Assembly: GCA_913009475.1 (NCBI GenBank)
Contig: CAJVYJ010000148.1
Location: 1-5,189, forward strand
Reading direction: 5' to 3'
Length of the DNA stretch: 5,189 nt
DNA from: an uncultured Actinomycetes bacterium
GTDB taxonomy: Bacteria > Actinomycetota > Aquicultoria > CAJVYJ01
In this document: piece by piece, positions 1 through 5,164 of the stretch
Position numbering within the stretch: the first letter of the stretch is position 1
Layout of the letters: each line of letters begins with the position of its first letter
The notes under the pieces: generated by a model
Told to the model about the DNA's origin: nothing
Database searches by the model: none
Seen by the model: only the letters and a program-made list of their open reading frames with translations
Position numbers and translations under genes: made by a program

Positions 1-101
1 GGAGTAGCGAGAGAGGTATTGTGAAGGGGGGAGAGGGGGGGTTAGGGAGGGGGGGAGGAGGGGGGGGGAGGGGGGGGGGGGGGGGTTTGTTTTTTTTTTT
101 T
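1..101. other. Non-genomic low-complexity tail (poly-G, then poly-T)
   Basis: Positions 1-30 are purine-rich, about 20-86 is almost pure G with occasional A, and about 86-101 is almost pure T, directly abutting the P7 adapter at 102. Read on the other strand this is adapter, then poly-A, then poly-C, which is what base callers give when a read runs off the end of a short library molecule. I see no gene and no biological repeat here. It should be trimmed. Confidence 0.93.
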
Positions 102-167
102 CAAGCAGAAGACGGCATACGAGATATATCAGTGTGACTGGAGTTCAGACGTGTGCTCTTCCGATCT
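102..167 (+). other. Illumina P7 / TruSeq indexed adapter (contamination)
   Basis: Positions 102-125 match the P7 flow-cell sequence (begins CAAGCAGAAGACGGCATACG). Positions 126-133 are an 8-base index, ATATCAGT, which reads ACTGATAT on the other strand and fits TruSeq LT index 25 with its two extra bases. Positions 134-167 are the read-2 side primer ending GCTCTTCCGATCT. Genomic sequence starts at 168. The adapter is unspliced and full length, so this is a contig end reached through an untrimmed read-through read, not an insertion in a genome. Confidence 0.98.
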
Positions 168-182
168 AAGTTCATCTTTTAC

Positions 183-188
183 AGGAGG
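183..188 (+). promoter_or_regulatory. Shine-Dalgarno site fixing the start at 193
   Basis: A perfect AGGAGG lies four bases before the ATG at 193. It is the first strong ribosome site in genomic sequence and shows that the in-frame ATG at 151, which lies inside the adapter, is not a real start. Confidence 0.85.
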
Positions 189-192
189 CAAT

Positions 193-525
193 ATGGGATT
201 TGGGGAAGCGCTGATACAGTTTACTTTAGCCGGTGGTAGCGTGGTGGCCGCTACCATTGTCGGTCGACGAGTGCCTTACTTGGGGGCTATAATCCTCCTT
301 TTCCCGACTAAAGTCTTAGCGACTTTAATATTTTTCCCGGCTAATGACAAGGCATTACTGAGCCACTTTTTAGTCGCTCTTATCCCCGGCCTTTTGGCCG
401 TGGCCGCCTTTGCTTTAACGGCGCGCTGGGCCCTTAATCGGATGTCCGCCTTTTACGCTTTTGGAATCGGACTTATAGCCTGGGGCGCGTTAGTCTTGAT
501 TTTGGCGCTGGTTGTACCTAAATAA
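193..525 (+). CDS. Small four-helix membrane protein, DUF3147/GlpM-like
   Basis: A 110-residue, very hydrophobic protein with about four membrane spans: residues 5-23, 29-49, 56-76 and 84-107. Short charged turns (GRR near 24, the ARW...NR segment near 77-82) separate them. The LGAIILLFPTK segment in the second helix resembles the LPLFPT-type segment of the DUF3147/GlpM family of about 110-residue inner-membrane proteins. GlpM was linked to alginate production in Pseudomonas, but the biochemical role of the family is unknown. The start at 193 follows AGGAGG; the frame is also open upstream to 151, but those 14 codons are mostly adapter. The stop lies 14 bases before the antiporter gene, so the two are probably cotranscribed. 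Any promoter is lost beyond the contig end. The family call rests on length, topology and one short motif, and is tentative. Confidence 0.6.
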   Translation: MGFGEALIQFTLAGGSVVAATIVGRRVPYLGAIILLFPTKVLATLIFFPANDKALLSHFLVALIPGLLAVAAFALTARWALNRMSAFYAFGIGLIAWGALVLILALVVPK

Positions 526-539
526 GGTAGAATAATTAT

Positions 540-1685
540 ATGGATAAAATTCTTTTAAGCTTATTTATAATTTTTGTCAGCGCTAAATTGACGGGTGAGA
601 TTTTTGAACGCTTAAGCCTGCCGGCTTTAGTTGGTGAGATTGTTGCCGGTATGGTAATCGGCTCATATTTTCCCGCGCTCTTGCGTCCGCAAAATGTCTA
701 TGAAGTGATTGCGGAGTTCGGCGTGGTGATTTTGTTATTTGCCGTTGGCCTGGAGACACCTGTCAAACAATTAATTAAAGTAGGATTGACAGCCGCGTTG
801 GTGGCTATCTTAGGTATCATATTTCCTTTTATTTTAGGTTTTATCTTAATGGTTTATCTCGGCTATCCGCTGACACAAGCGATTTTCTTAGGCGTATCCT
901 TGGTGGCTACAAGTGTCGGCATTACCGCTAGAGTACTCTCCGATCTGGGCTATATCCACCGAAAAGAGAGCCAAATTATCTTAGGGGCGGCGGTGGTGGA
1001 TGACATTTTGGGTTTATTGATATTAGCTTTTGTAACCGGTGTCCAAGACGGCCATTTGTCATTGGTTAAGTTAGGCGTGCTGATTATCGAGGTGTTTATT
1101 TTTGTTGGAGTCTTGCTCTATTTTGGCACTCGATTTACCAAAAGGCACGGCGATTTAATGGACAAGCTGCGGATAAGCGAAGCCCCATTGGTTATCGCAA
1201 TCGCTTCCACCTTAGGCTTGGCGGCGCTGGCCGGTTATATCGGTATGGCGGCTATTGTCGGCGCTTTCCTAGCCGGTGTCATTTTCGCTGAGGTCAACGA
1301 AGTCTATGGTTTGAGCGAGCAGATAGTTCCCATATATGAGGTATTTGTGCCGTTCTTTTTTGTCATCATCGGTTCCAAAGTTCAAATAAGCCAATTTGCT
1401 GACATAAACATAGTGATGCTGACTTTGGCGGTTACGGTTATCGCCATTATCACTAAAATAGTTGGCGGCGGTTTGGCGACGCTTAATCTGGGGCGAAAAA
1501 TATCTCTTAGAGTCGGTATCGGCATGATTCCTCGCGGCGAAGTGGGTATTATCGTAGCGTTATTGGGCCTGACACTGAAGGTTATCCCCGACAGTCTTTA
1601 TTCAGTCATTATAATGATGTCGATTATTACCACTCTGATTACTCCGTCTTTAATTAAGTTAACCTTTAAAGAAAAAACTACCTAG
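540..1685 (+). CDS. Na+/H+ antiporter, NapA-type (CPA2 family)
   Basis: A 381-residue integral membrane protein exchanging Na+ (or another monovalent cation) for H+ across the cytoplasmic membrane. The sequence is hydrophobic throughout. It shows the expected CPA2 landmarks: GEIVAGMVIG (32-41), an EFGVVILLFAVGLE segment (59-72), TSVGIT at 124-129 in the unwound helix-4 region, the paired ion-binding aspartates D154-D155 in AVVDDILGL, K306 in helix 10, and GMIPRGEVGI at 328-337. In Thermus NapA the equivalent residues are D156, D157 and K305. The DD pair with this lysine is typical of electrogenic exchangers. Length (NapA is about 386) indicates a complete transmembrane domain. There is no C-terminal TrkA-N/RCK domain, unlike KefB or KefC, so direct nucleotide gating is not expected. 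The ATG start has only a weak AAGG site 12 bases upstream, so translational coupling to the preceding gene is likely. Family placement is firm; ion specificity and stoichiometry are inferred. Confidence 0.92.
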   Translation: MDKILLSLFIIFVSAKLTGEIFERLSLPALVGEIVAGMVIGSYFPALLRPQNVYEVIAEFGVVILLFAVGLETPVKQLIKVGLTAALVAILGIIFPFILGFILMVYLGYPLTQAIFLGVSLVATSVGITARVLSDLGYIHRKESQIILGAAVVDDILGLLILAFVTGVQDGHLSLVKLGVLIIEVFIFVGVLLYFGTRFTKRHGDLMDKLRISEAPLVIAIASTLGLAALAGYIGMAAIVGAFLAGVIFAEVNEVYGLSEQIVPIYEVFVPFFFVIIGSKVQISQFADINIVMLTLAVTVIAIITKIVGGGLATLNLGRKISLRVGIGMIPRGEVGIIVALLGLTLKVIPDSLYSVIIMMSIITTLITPSLIKLTFKEKTT

Positions 1686-1737
1686 GAGCAGCGCCAAAAA
1701 TCCAAACCATGGGTTCGCCTACTTTATCTATGAAACG

Positions 1738-1793
1738 TGTAGCCGCAAAGCTTGCTTTGCTTATTCATTATCAGAGCAAGCTCTGACGCTACA
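1738..1793. repeat. REP/BIME-like pair of inverted GTAG-headed palindromes
   Basis: Hairpin A is GCAAAGCTTGCTTTGC (1745-1760: 6-bp stem, CTTG loop), preceded by GTAG at 1739-1742. Hairpin B is TCAGAGCAAGCTCTGA (1771-1786: 6-bp stem), and on the minus strand it is preceded by GTAG at 1789-1792 in the same spacing, with a CTTG loop in that orientation. Thus both units read GTAGC, one base, 6-bp palindrome arm, CTTG, arm, and they face each other. The outer TGTAGC/GCTACA arms also pair, so a three-way junction can form. A GTAG-type tetranucleotide beside an imperfect palindrome, in inverted pairs, is the known architecture of REP/BIME elements mobilised by REP-associated tyrosine transposases. 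No such transposase is in the window. It sits between convergent genes, the usual BIME location. Confidence 0.7.
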
Positions 1794-1800
1794 GTCCGAT

Positions 1801-1816
1801 TCAGAGCAAGCTCTGA
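1801..1816. repeat. Third copy of the 16-base palindrome
   Basis: TCAGAGCAAGCTCTGA is repeated here exactly as at 1771-1786, with copy starts 30 bases apart. This copy lacks a clear GTAG on either side, so it looks like a solitary or decayed REP unit. No T-run follows on either strand at the right distance, so I do not call it a rho-independent terminator, although the cluster may still slow or end transcription from the two converging genes. Confidence 0.75.
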
Positions 1817-1875
1817 TGTTGCCGGGATATCATTTCTGTGCCATTTTTCATTTTGCATTTTTGTACTTTCGCCCC

Positions 1876-2280
1876 CTACATGTATTTCCGAATTACCGCC
1901 GTAACCACACCGGCGACTCTCAGCTCTTTTTTCGGCTTGATCGGTTTATATTTATGATTAGCCGGCATCAGCCATATATCGGAACCGCTTTTCTTTAAAT
2001 ATTTCATGGTCCAGTCGCCGTCTACTTCAGCAATAACGATATCGCCGTTTTTAGGAGCAAGGCCGCGGTCTACAATTACTAAATCTCCCGGTATAATGCC
2101 TGCTTCCCGCATGGAATCACCGGAGACCTTAAGCATGAACGTAGCCTGGCGGTTGCGAATTAAAAATTCATCCAATGATAGAGTATCAATTAACTCTTCC
2201 TCGGCGGGACTGGGGAAGCCGGCCATGACCGCTCCCAAGACGCGAACTTTATTTAAATGTGTTTTTAATTTAAGACCCAT
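1876..2280 (-). CDS. umuD: UmuD-like self-cleaving SOS protein (peptidase S24)
   Basis: A 134-residue protein of the UmuD/LexA peptidase family; E. coli UmuD is 139. Residues 20-26 read AGFPSPA, the UmuD autocleavage region, with the scissile bond expected between A20 and G21. The catalytic serine is S56 in VSGDSM and the catalytic lysine is K93 in TMKYL; their 37-residue spacing equals that of S60 and K97 in E. coli UmuD. GDLVIVD (65-71) and NGDIVIAEVDG (78-88) are further family blocks. There is no N-terminal helix-turn-helix, so it is UmuD rather than LexA. RecA-stimulated cleavage would give UmuD', the accessory subunit of the Pol V translesion polymerase. Unusually, no umuC follows: the next sequence downstream is a repeat cluster and a convergent antiporter gene. 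The ribosome site is weak (GGA about eight bases upstream). Expression is set by the SOS promoter at 2346-2375. Confidence 0.9.
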   Translation of the reverse strand: MGLKLKTHLNKVRVLGAVMAGFPSPAEEELIDTLSLDEFLIRNRQATFMLKVSGDSMREAGIIPGDLVIVDRGLAPKNGDIVIAEVDGDWTMKYLKKSGSDIWLMPANHKYKPIKPKKELRVAGVVTAVIRKYM

Positions 2281-2345
2281 TATCGGATTCCAATTTTCGA
2301 GTTTTAAACCACGTTGTCTCGATATTTACGACCGTGACATATTGA

Positions 2346-2375
2346 AGTATAAGCGAACAGATGTTCGTTTGTCAA
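2346..2375 (-). promoter_or_regulatory. SOS promoter of umuD
   Basis: On the minus strand a perfect -35 hexamer TTGACA (2370-2375) is followed by an 18-base spacer and a -10 hexamer TATACT (2346-2351, five of six matches to consensus). Transcription would start near 2339, giving a leader of about 60 bases before the umuD ATG at 2280. The spacer holds the LexA operator, so repressor binding would block RNA polymerase directly. The near-consensus hexamers predict strong expression once the repressor is cleaved. Confidence 0.85.
2354..2367. promoter_or_regulatory. LexA box (Gram-positive type)
   Basis: CGAACAGATGTTCG is an inverted repeat (CGAACA / TGTTCG around GA) that fits the Bacillus DinR/LexA consensus CGAAC-N4-GTTCG at every fixed base. 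It is not the E. coli CTG-N10-CAG form. It lies wholly inside the spacer between -35 and -10 of the umuD promoter, which is the expected place for a repressor of this gene. LexA itself is not encoded in the window. Confidence 0.9.
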
Positions 2376-2411
2376 GACTTTTTATGACTTTTTAGCAAAA
2401 GTAATAGTTAA

Positions 2412-2585
2412 AAACCCGCAAAACCGAACGTGGCGCGCCCTTATAAAGTTCCCGGCGGTGTCCTTTTCTATGAGGCGTTTCTGATTTTCGGCATATTGAT
2501 TTTCAGCGCCGCGCCGCTGCTTATTCATCATTTTCGTCAGCTCGATTGGCAGCCGGTGGAAAAAAATATGCGAAAGGCCGCTTAA
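2412..2585 (+). pseudogene. C-terminal remnant of an APC-family amino-acid permease
   Basis: A 57-codon open stretch lies between an in-frame stop at 2409 and TAA at 2583. It reads KPAKPNVARPYKVPGG, then a hydrophobic helix (about VLFYEAFLIFGILIFSAAPLL), then a basic amphipathic tail. The ARPYKVPGG segment followed by a last membrane helix is characteristic of the C-terminal part of APC-superfamily amino-acid transporters, which are normally 430-550 residues with 12 or more helices. Everything before this segment is missing. A GTG at 2430 could nominally open a 51-residue frame, but no ribosome site precedes it. Its broken edge is next to the umuD promoter, suggesting that a recombination joined the two. 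The call rests on a short motif; a small genuine membrane peptide is the alternative. Confidence 0.6.
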
Positions 2586-2759
2586 AGCCGGCGGATTGTA
2601 AAGTTATGAGAAATGGATTACGGGGGATGGGTGACGTTAAATGCAAATCGGGAAATGCATAAAGGTGGGTTTTATCTCCGCCCGCGAAATCCAAAACGAA
2701 ATATCAAGAACTTACTAAGCACAGCCGGATGCCAATCCGAATCAGGGGAAAATAATCCG
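2586..2759. other. Intergenic stretch without a recognisable gene
   Basis: Between the permease remnant and the ubi promoter I see no recognisable protein. A frame of 63 codons at 2613-2804 has a poor ribosome site and unlikely composition, and it runs through the promoter of the next operon. A weak 5-bp hairpin, CGGAT-GCCA-ATCCG, lies at 2726-2739 without a T-run. The stretch may be further decayed sequence from the same lost locus. Confidence 0.5.
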
Positions 2760-2788
2760 TTGACCTCAGTGCGGCCAGCCTTTATATT
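2760..2788 (+). promoter_or_regulatory. Probable promoter of the ubiA-ubiE-ubiV operon
   Basis: TTGACC (2760-2765, five of six matches) and TATATT (2783-2788, five of six) are separated by an ideal 17 bases. The predicted start near 2795 leaves a leader of about 25 bases that contains the ribosome site for the TTG start at 2820. No operator-like palindrome overlaps it, so regulation cannot be read from the sequence. Confidence 0.7.
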
Positions 2789-2803
2789 TACTTTAAATTT
2801 ATA

Positions 2804-2811
2804 AAAGGCGG
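2804..2811 (+). promoter_or_regulatory. Ribosome site supporting a TTG start
   Basis: AAAGGCGG ends eight bases before TTG at 2820, a normal spacing. The nearby ATG at 2815 is too close to this site and opens only ATG-TTT-TGA, out of frame with the prenyltransferase. An in-frame stop at 2802 limits any upstream alternative. Confidence 0.7.
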
Positions 2812-2819
2812 TATATGTT

Positions 2820-3854
2820 TTGAATTCAACCATTATTGACGACAGCACCGTTCAAGCCGAAAATAAGGGAAGCGGCAAAAAAGGGCTGGAGCGTTTAACT
2901 GAGATCGTCAAGTCGCTGTTGGGGATGTCGCGGGCTCCGGTAGCGATTTTTGTAGTCGCGCATGCGGGGCTGGCGTCTATTTTTGCCTTAGGACATCTGC
3001 CTTCCATACGCATTATTATTTTGGGGATATTCGCCTCTCTGACTGGTACCGGTTCGCTGATAGGCTTAAACGACTTGCTTGATGTAGAGTTGGACCAGCG
3101 CAAACTGGCGTTGGCTGCCGAGAGCGACCAACCTGATATCGGCTCGACCTTTATTCATCATCCCATCGCTCGAGGCACTATCTCTTTTTTTACCGGCTTG
3201 ATATGGGTAATCATTCTTTCGTTTTTAAGCTTATTTCTCATAGAAGCAATTCGCCCCGGACTCTGGCCTATACTGATAATTATCGCCATACTGGTTATAC
3301 TTTACAGCAAACTTAGTTCGATTACTTATTGGAAGATGATTACCGTCGCTTTGGCGGTCACGCTGGGTGCGGTTGCCGGTTGGCTGGCGGTTGCCAAGGG
3401 TGATTTAAACTCTTACAGCGGTTGGTTGACGATGCTGAGTTCCGGCGGCCTAACCTTGGCCCTATTTGCTCTATGGAGCTTTGCGTGGGAGATAGGCGGG
3501 CGCAACATTCCCAATGATTTCAATGATATTGAAGAAGATAAACCGTTGGGTACCAAGACAGCTCCTTCAGTGCTCGGAGAAATCTTTGCGTCTAGAATAA
3601 TTATGGTAAGTTTAATAATTGCGGTTTTATTAAGCATAGCTTTGATATTATCCGCTGGTTTTGCCAATATTCAACTTATTTTTTTATTAGCCGGAATAAG
3701 TATATTAGACCTTTATATGTTACTATTGCCGGCCCGTCGTCTGGTTTTGGATCCGCGATCCGCTGTCTCAGTCAAGCTCTATAATCACTCGGCTTTTTAT
3801 CCTTTAGCACTGCTCTTATTAATTATTTTAAGCTTGCCGCTGGCCCAGTGGTAG
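2820..3854 (+). CDS. ubiA: UbiA-superfamily prenyltransferase (quinone pathway)
   Basis: A 344-residue membrane enzyme that should attach a polyprenyl chain from its diphosphate to an aromatic acceptor. After a polar N-terminus of about 35 residues come eight or nine membrane spans. Both Mg2+/diphosphate motifs of the superfamily are present: N84-D85-x-x-D88-x-x-x-D92 (NDLLDVELD) and D233-x-x-D236-x-x-x-D240 in NDFNDIEED, preceded by GRNIP. Length is slightly above the usual 290-310 because of the N-terminal extension. The start is TTG, chosen from the ribosome site at 2804-2811 and an in-frame stop at 2802. It is followed after 34 bases by a UbiE-type methyltransferase and then a UbiV-like gene, so a quinone acceptor is likely. 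The motifs alone do not separate 4-hydroxybenzoate, dihydroxynaphthoate or other acceptors, so UbiA here means the superfamily, not proven ubiquinone synthesis. Confidence 0.85.
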   Translation: MNSTIIDDSTVQAENKGSGKKGLERLTEIVKSLLGMSRAPVAIFVVAHAGLASIFALGHLPSIRIIILGIFASLTGTGSLIGLNDLLDVELDQRKLALAAESDQPDIGSTFIHHPIARGTISFFTGLIWVIILSFLSLFLIEAIRPGLWPILIIIAILVILYSKLSSITYWKMITVALAVTLGAVAGWLAVAKGDLNSYSGWLTMLSSGGLTLALFALWSFAWEIGGRNIPNDFNDIEEDKPLGTKTAPSVLGEIFASRIIMVSLIIAVLLSIALILSAGFANIQLIFLLAGISILDLYMLLLPARRLVLDPRSAVSVKLYNHSAFYPLALLLLIILSLPLAQW

Positions 3855-3875
3855 TATATGATAATAAGAAATATT

Positions 3876-3881
3876 AGGAGG
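3876..3881 (+). promoter_or_regulatory. Strong Shine-Dalgarno site of ubiE
   Basis: A perfect AGGAGG stands seven bases before the ATG at 3889, fixing that start. No promoter-like pair is evident in the 34-base gap after the prenyltransferase, so cotranscription is expected. Confidence 0.85.
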
Positions 3882-3888
3882 ATTTTTT

Positions 3889-4620
3889 ATGCTTGATGAA
3901 CGTCTGCAAGGAGTAAAAAGGCCGGAGACTCCGAAAAAAGTGCAAGATTTTTTCACTTCAGTGGCTAAACGCTATGACTTGGCTAATAGCTTAATGAGTT
4001 TCGGGATGCACTATAGTTGGAAAAGAAAAGCGGTTAAGGAAGCAGGTGTAAAAGAGGGGATGAAAGTCCTTGATATCTGTTCCGGTACTAATGATGTCGC
4101 GATTATCGAGGCGAAAATTGTTGGTGACGGCGGTCATATAACGGCGCTGGATTGGAATGAGGCCATGCAAGCGGCCGGTCAGTTTAAGATTGATAAATTT
4201 GGTTTATCCGATCGTATTACCAATGTTATCGGGGATGCGGAAAAACTTCCATTCGAAGACAATACTTTTGATCGGGCTACAGTAGCAGTGGCCTCGCGCC
4301 ATTTAAATATCGATAAACACTTTCAAGAGATGTATCGGGTCTTAAAGCCGGGGGGACGGGGAGTATGCGTCGATTTTTTCCAGCCTCCAAATCCGTTATT
4401 TGGCCGTCTCTATAATTTTTATTCCTACGCGATAATGCCGAAGATAGGTACCTGGATTACAGGGGACAAGACCGGTGTCTATGATTATCTACCAGATTCC
4501 ATCAGAGTTTATTATACGCCGGAAGATTTTTCTAAAGAGATGATTGGCGCGGGTTTCAAAGATGTGAAATATTATCCGCTTACTCAAGGTATAGTCTATG
4601 TTCACGCCGGCAACAAGTAA
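3889..4620 (+). CDS. ubiE: UbiE/MenG-type quinone C-methyltransferase, divergent
   Basis: A 243-residue class I SAM-dependent methyltransferase (E. coli UbiE is 251) that would methylate the quinone ring carbon after prenylation. The UbiE signature is clear near the N-terminus (residues 21-46: FFTSVAKRYDLANSLMSFGM followed by HYSWKR). Other family blocks are GDAEKLPF (115-122), RVLKPGG (150-156), and YSYAIMPKIG with YDYLPDSIR (178-206), matching the YSFHVLPRIG and YRYLAESIR blocks of UbiE. Two conserved spots deviate. Motif I reads DICSGTNDV (62-70), with Asn where the family has the last Gly of GGTGD, and the usual GLRNV segment is ASRHLN (135-140). The fold and SAM-site acidic residue (D88) remain, so it is probably active but from a distinct subgroup, perhaps with another ring as substrate. 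The 3' end overlaps the next gene by 23 bases. Confidence 0.88.
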   Translation: MLDERLQGVKRPETPKKVQDFFTSVAKRYDLANSLMSFGMHYSWKRKAVKEAGVKEGMKVLDICSGTNDVAIIEAKIVGDGGHITALDWNEAMQAAGQFKIDKFGLSDRITNVIGDAEKLPFEDNTFDRATVAVASRHLNIDKHFQEMYRVLKPGGRGVCVDFFQPPNPLFGRLYNFYSYAIMPKIGTWITGDKTGVYDYLPDSIRVYYTPEDFSKEMIGAGFKDVKYYPLTQGIVYVHAGNK

Positions 4621-5164
4621 GGCCGCGCTTAATTTCCCCGAGCTTAGTGTCGCGATAACAACCGCGGAGATATTGGCCGATGTGGATATTAGCGGTCTGG
4701 ACGCCGTCTATTTGGGTCAGCCCTATTGCCTAAAGATTAAAGGTAATCTCTTAATCGACTTAAGCGGCCTTAGCGACGCGATAAAGAAACTAAACTCCGC
4801 GGGCAAGCGCGCCTATCTGACTACTCCCATAGTTCCAAAAAACACTGATTTCTCCAAAATTAAAGCTGCGGTCGAGTGTGGAATTAAAGCCGGTATTAAG
4901 GGCGTGGAAGTTCATGATGTCGGCCTATTCCGTATGGTTAAAAATGAATATCCAGGTCTCCCTATCCATATGAGTTCATTGGCCAACATATATCAGCCGG
5001 AAACAGCGGCCTACTATCGCGATCAAGGCGTGGCCAGAATAGTGCCGGCCAATGAGTTATTGGATACGGAGATGAAAATAATTAAAGACGCTGTTGACAA
5101 GGTGGAATTCAGCATACCTATTTATGGGCGGTTACCGTTGGGTATGTCGTATGCATGTATGCTA
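4598..5164 (+). CDS. ubiV: UbiV-like U32-family protein, 3'-truncated by contig end
   Basis: The first 189 codons of a U32-family protein run open to the adapter junction at 5164; full UbiV proteins are near 290-300 residues. The ATG at 4598 lies inside the ubiE 3' end and has AAGG eight bases upstream, so coupled translation is likely. Residues 36-44 read AVYLGQPYC, matching VIYLGEAVC of E. coli UbiV, whose C39 binds the 4Fe-4S cluster; here it is C44. Residues 179-187 (GRLPLGMSYAC, about 177-187) match GHLPLAYSARC, where UbiV has C180; here it is C187. The remaining two cluster cysteines would lie beyond the contig end. A HDVGL...IHMSS segment in the middle fits the U32 barrel. UbiV with UbiU performs oxygen-independent hydroxylation of ubiquinone precursors. 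The cysteine near position 40 favours UbiV over UbiU, TrhP or RlhA, but a new U32 subgroup with another substrate remains possible. Confidence 0.8.

Noticed and set aside
151..192. In-frame upstream start at 151 extending the first gene by 14 codons
   Set aside because: Positions up to 167 are adapter, so the codons from 151 encode adapter (CSSDL-type peptide), and AGGAGG at 183-188 points to the ATG at 193.
1745..1816. Rho-independent terminators for the antiporter or umuD
   Set aside because: The hairpins have only 6-bp stems and no following T-run on either strand. REP-like elements explain the shared GTAG heads and CTTG loops better.
1738..1816. CRISPR array
   Set aside because: Only three palindromes of 16 bases with gaps of 10 and 14 bases and non-identical units; there are no spacers of normal length and no cas gene.
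1816..1998. 60-codon + strand frame over the umuD 3' end
   Set aside because: It begins at the last base of a palindrome copy, overlaps umuD in antisense, and shows no family features.
2326..2340. Tiny leader peptide MSRS upstream of umuD on the minus strand
   Set aside because: Four codons starting about at the predicted transcription start with no ribosome site; most likely chance.
2006..2395. 129-codon + strand frame opposite umuD
   Set aside because: It is antisense to a well-supported umuD and its promoter, has no recognisable domain, and has no convincing ribosome site.
2577..2592. Hairpin terminator after the permease remnant
   Set aside because: Only a 4-bp GCCG/CGGC pairing and no T-run.
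2613..2804. 63-codon frame before the ubi operon
   Set aside because: Weak ribosome site, no recognisable motif, composition unlike the neighbouring genes, and it reads through a good promoter into its own leader region. A small unknown gene is not excluded.
2852..3103. Minus-strand frame inside the prenyltransferase gene
   Set aside because: Shadow of the UbiA-family coding sequence, covering its first Asp-rich motif; no independent signals.
3413..3667. Second minus-strand frame inside the prenyltransferase gene
   Set aside because: Shadow frame opposite the second Asp-rich motif, without a ribosome site or family features.
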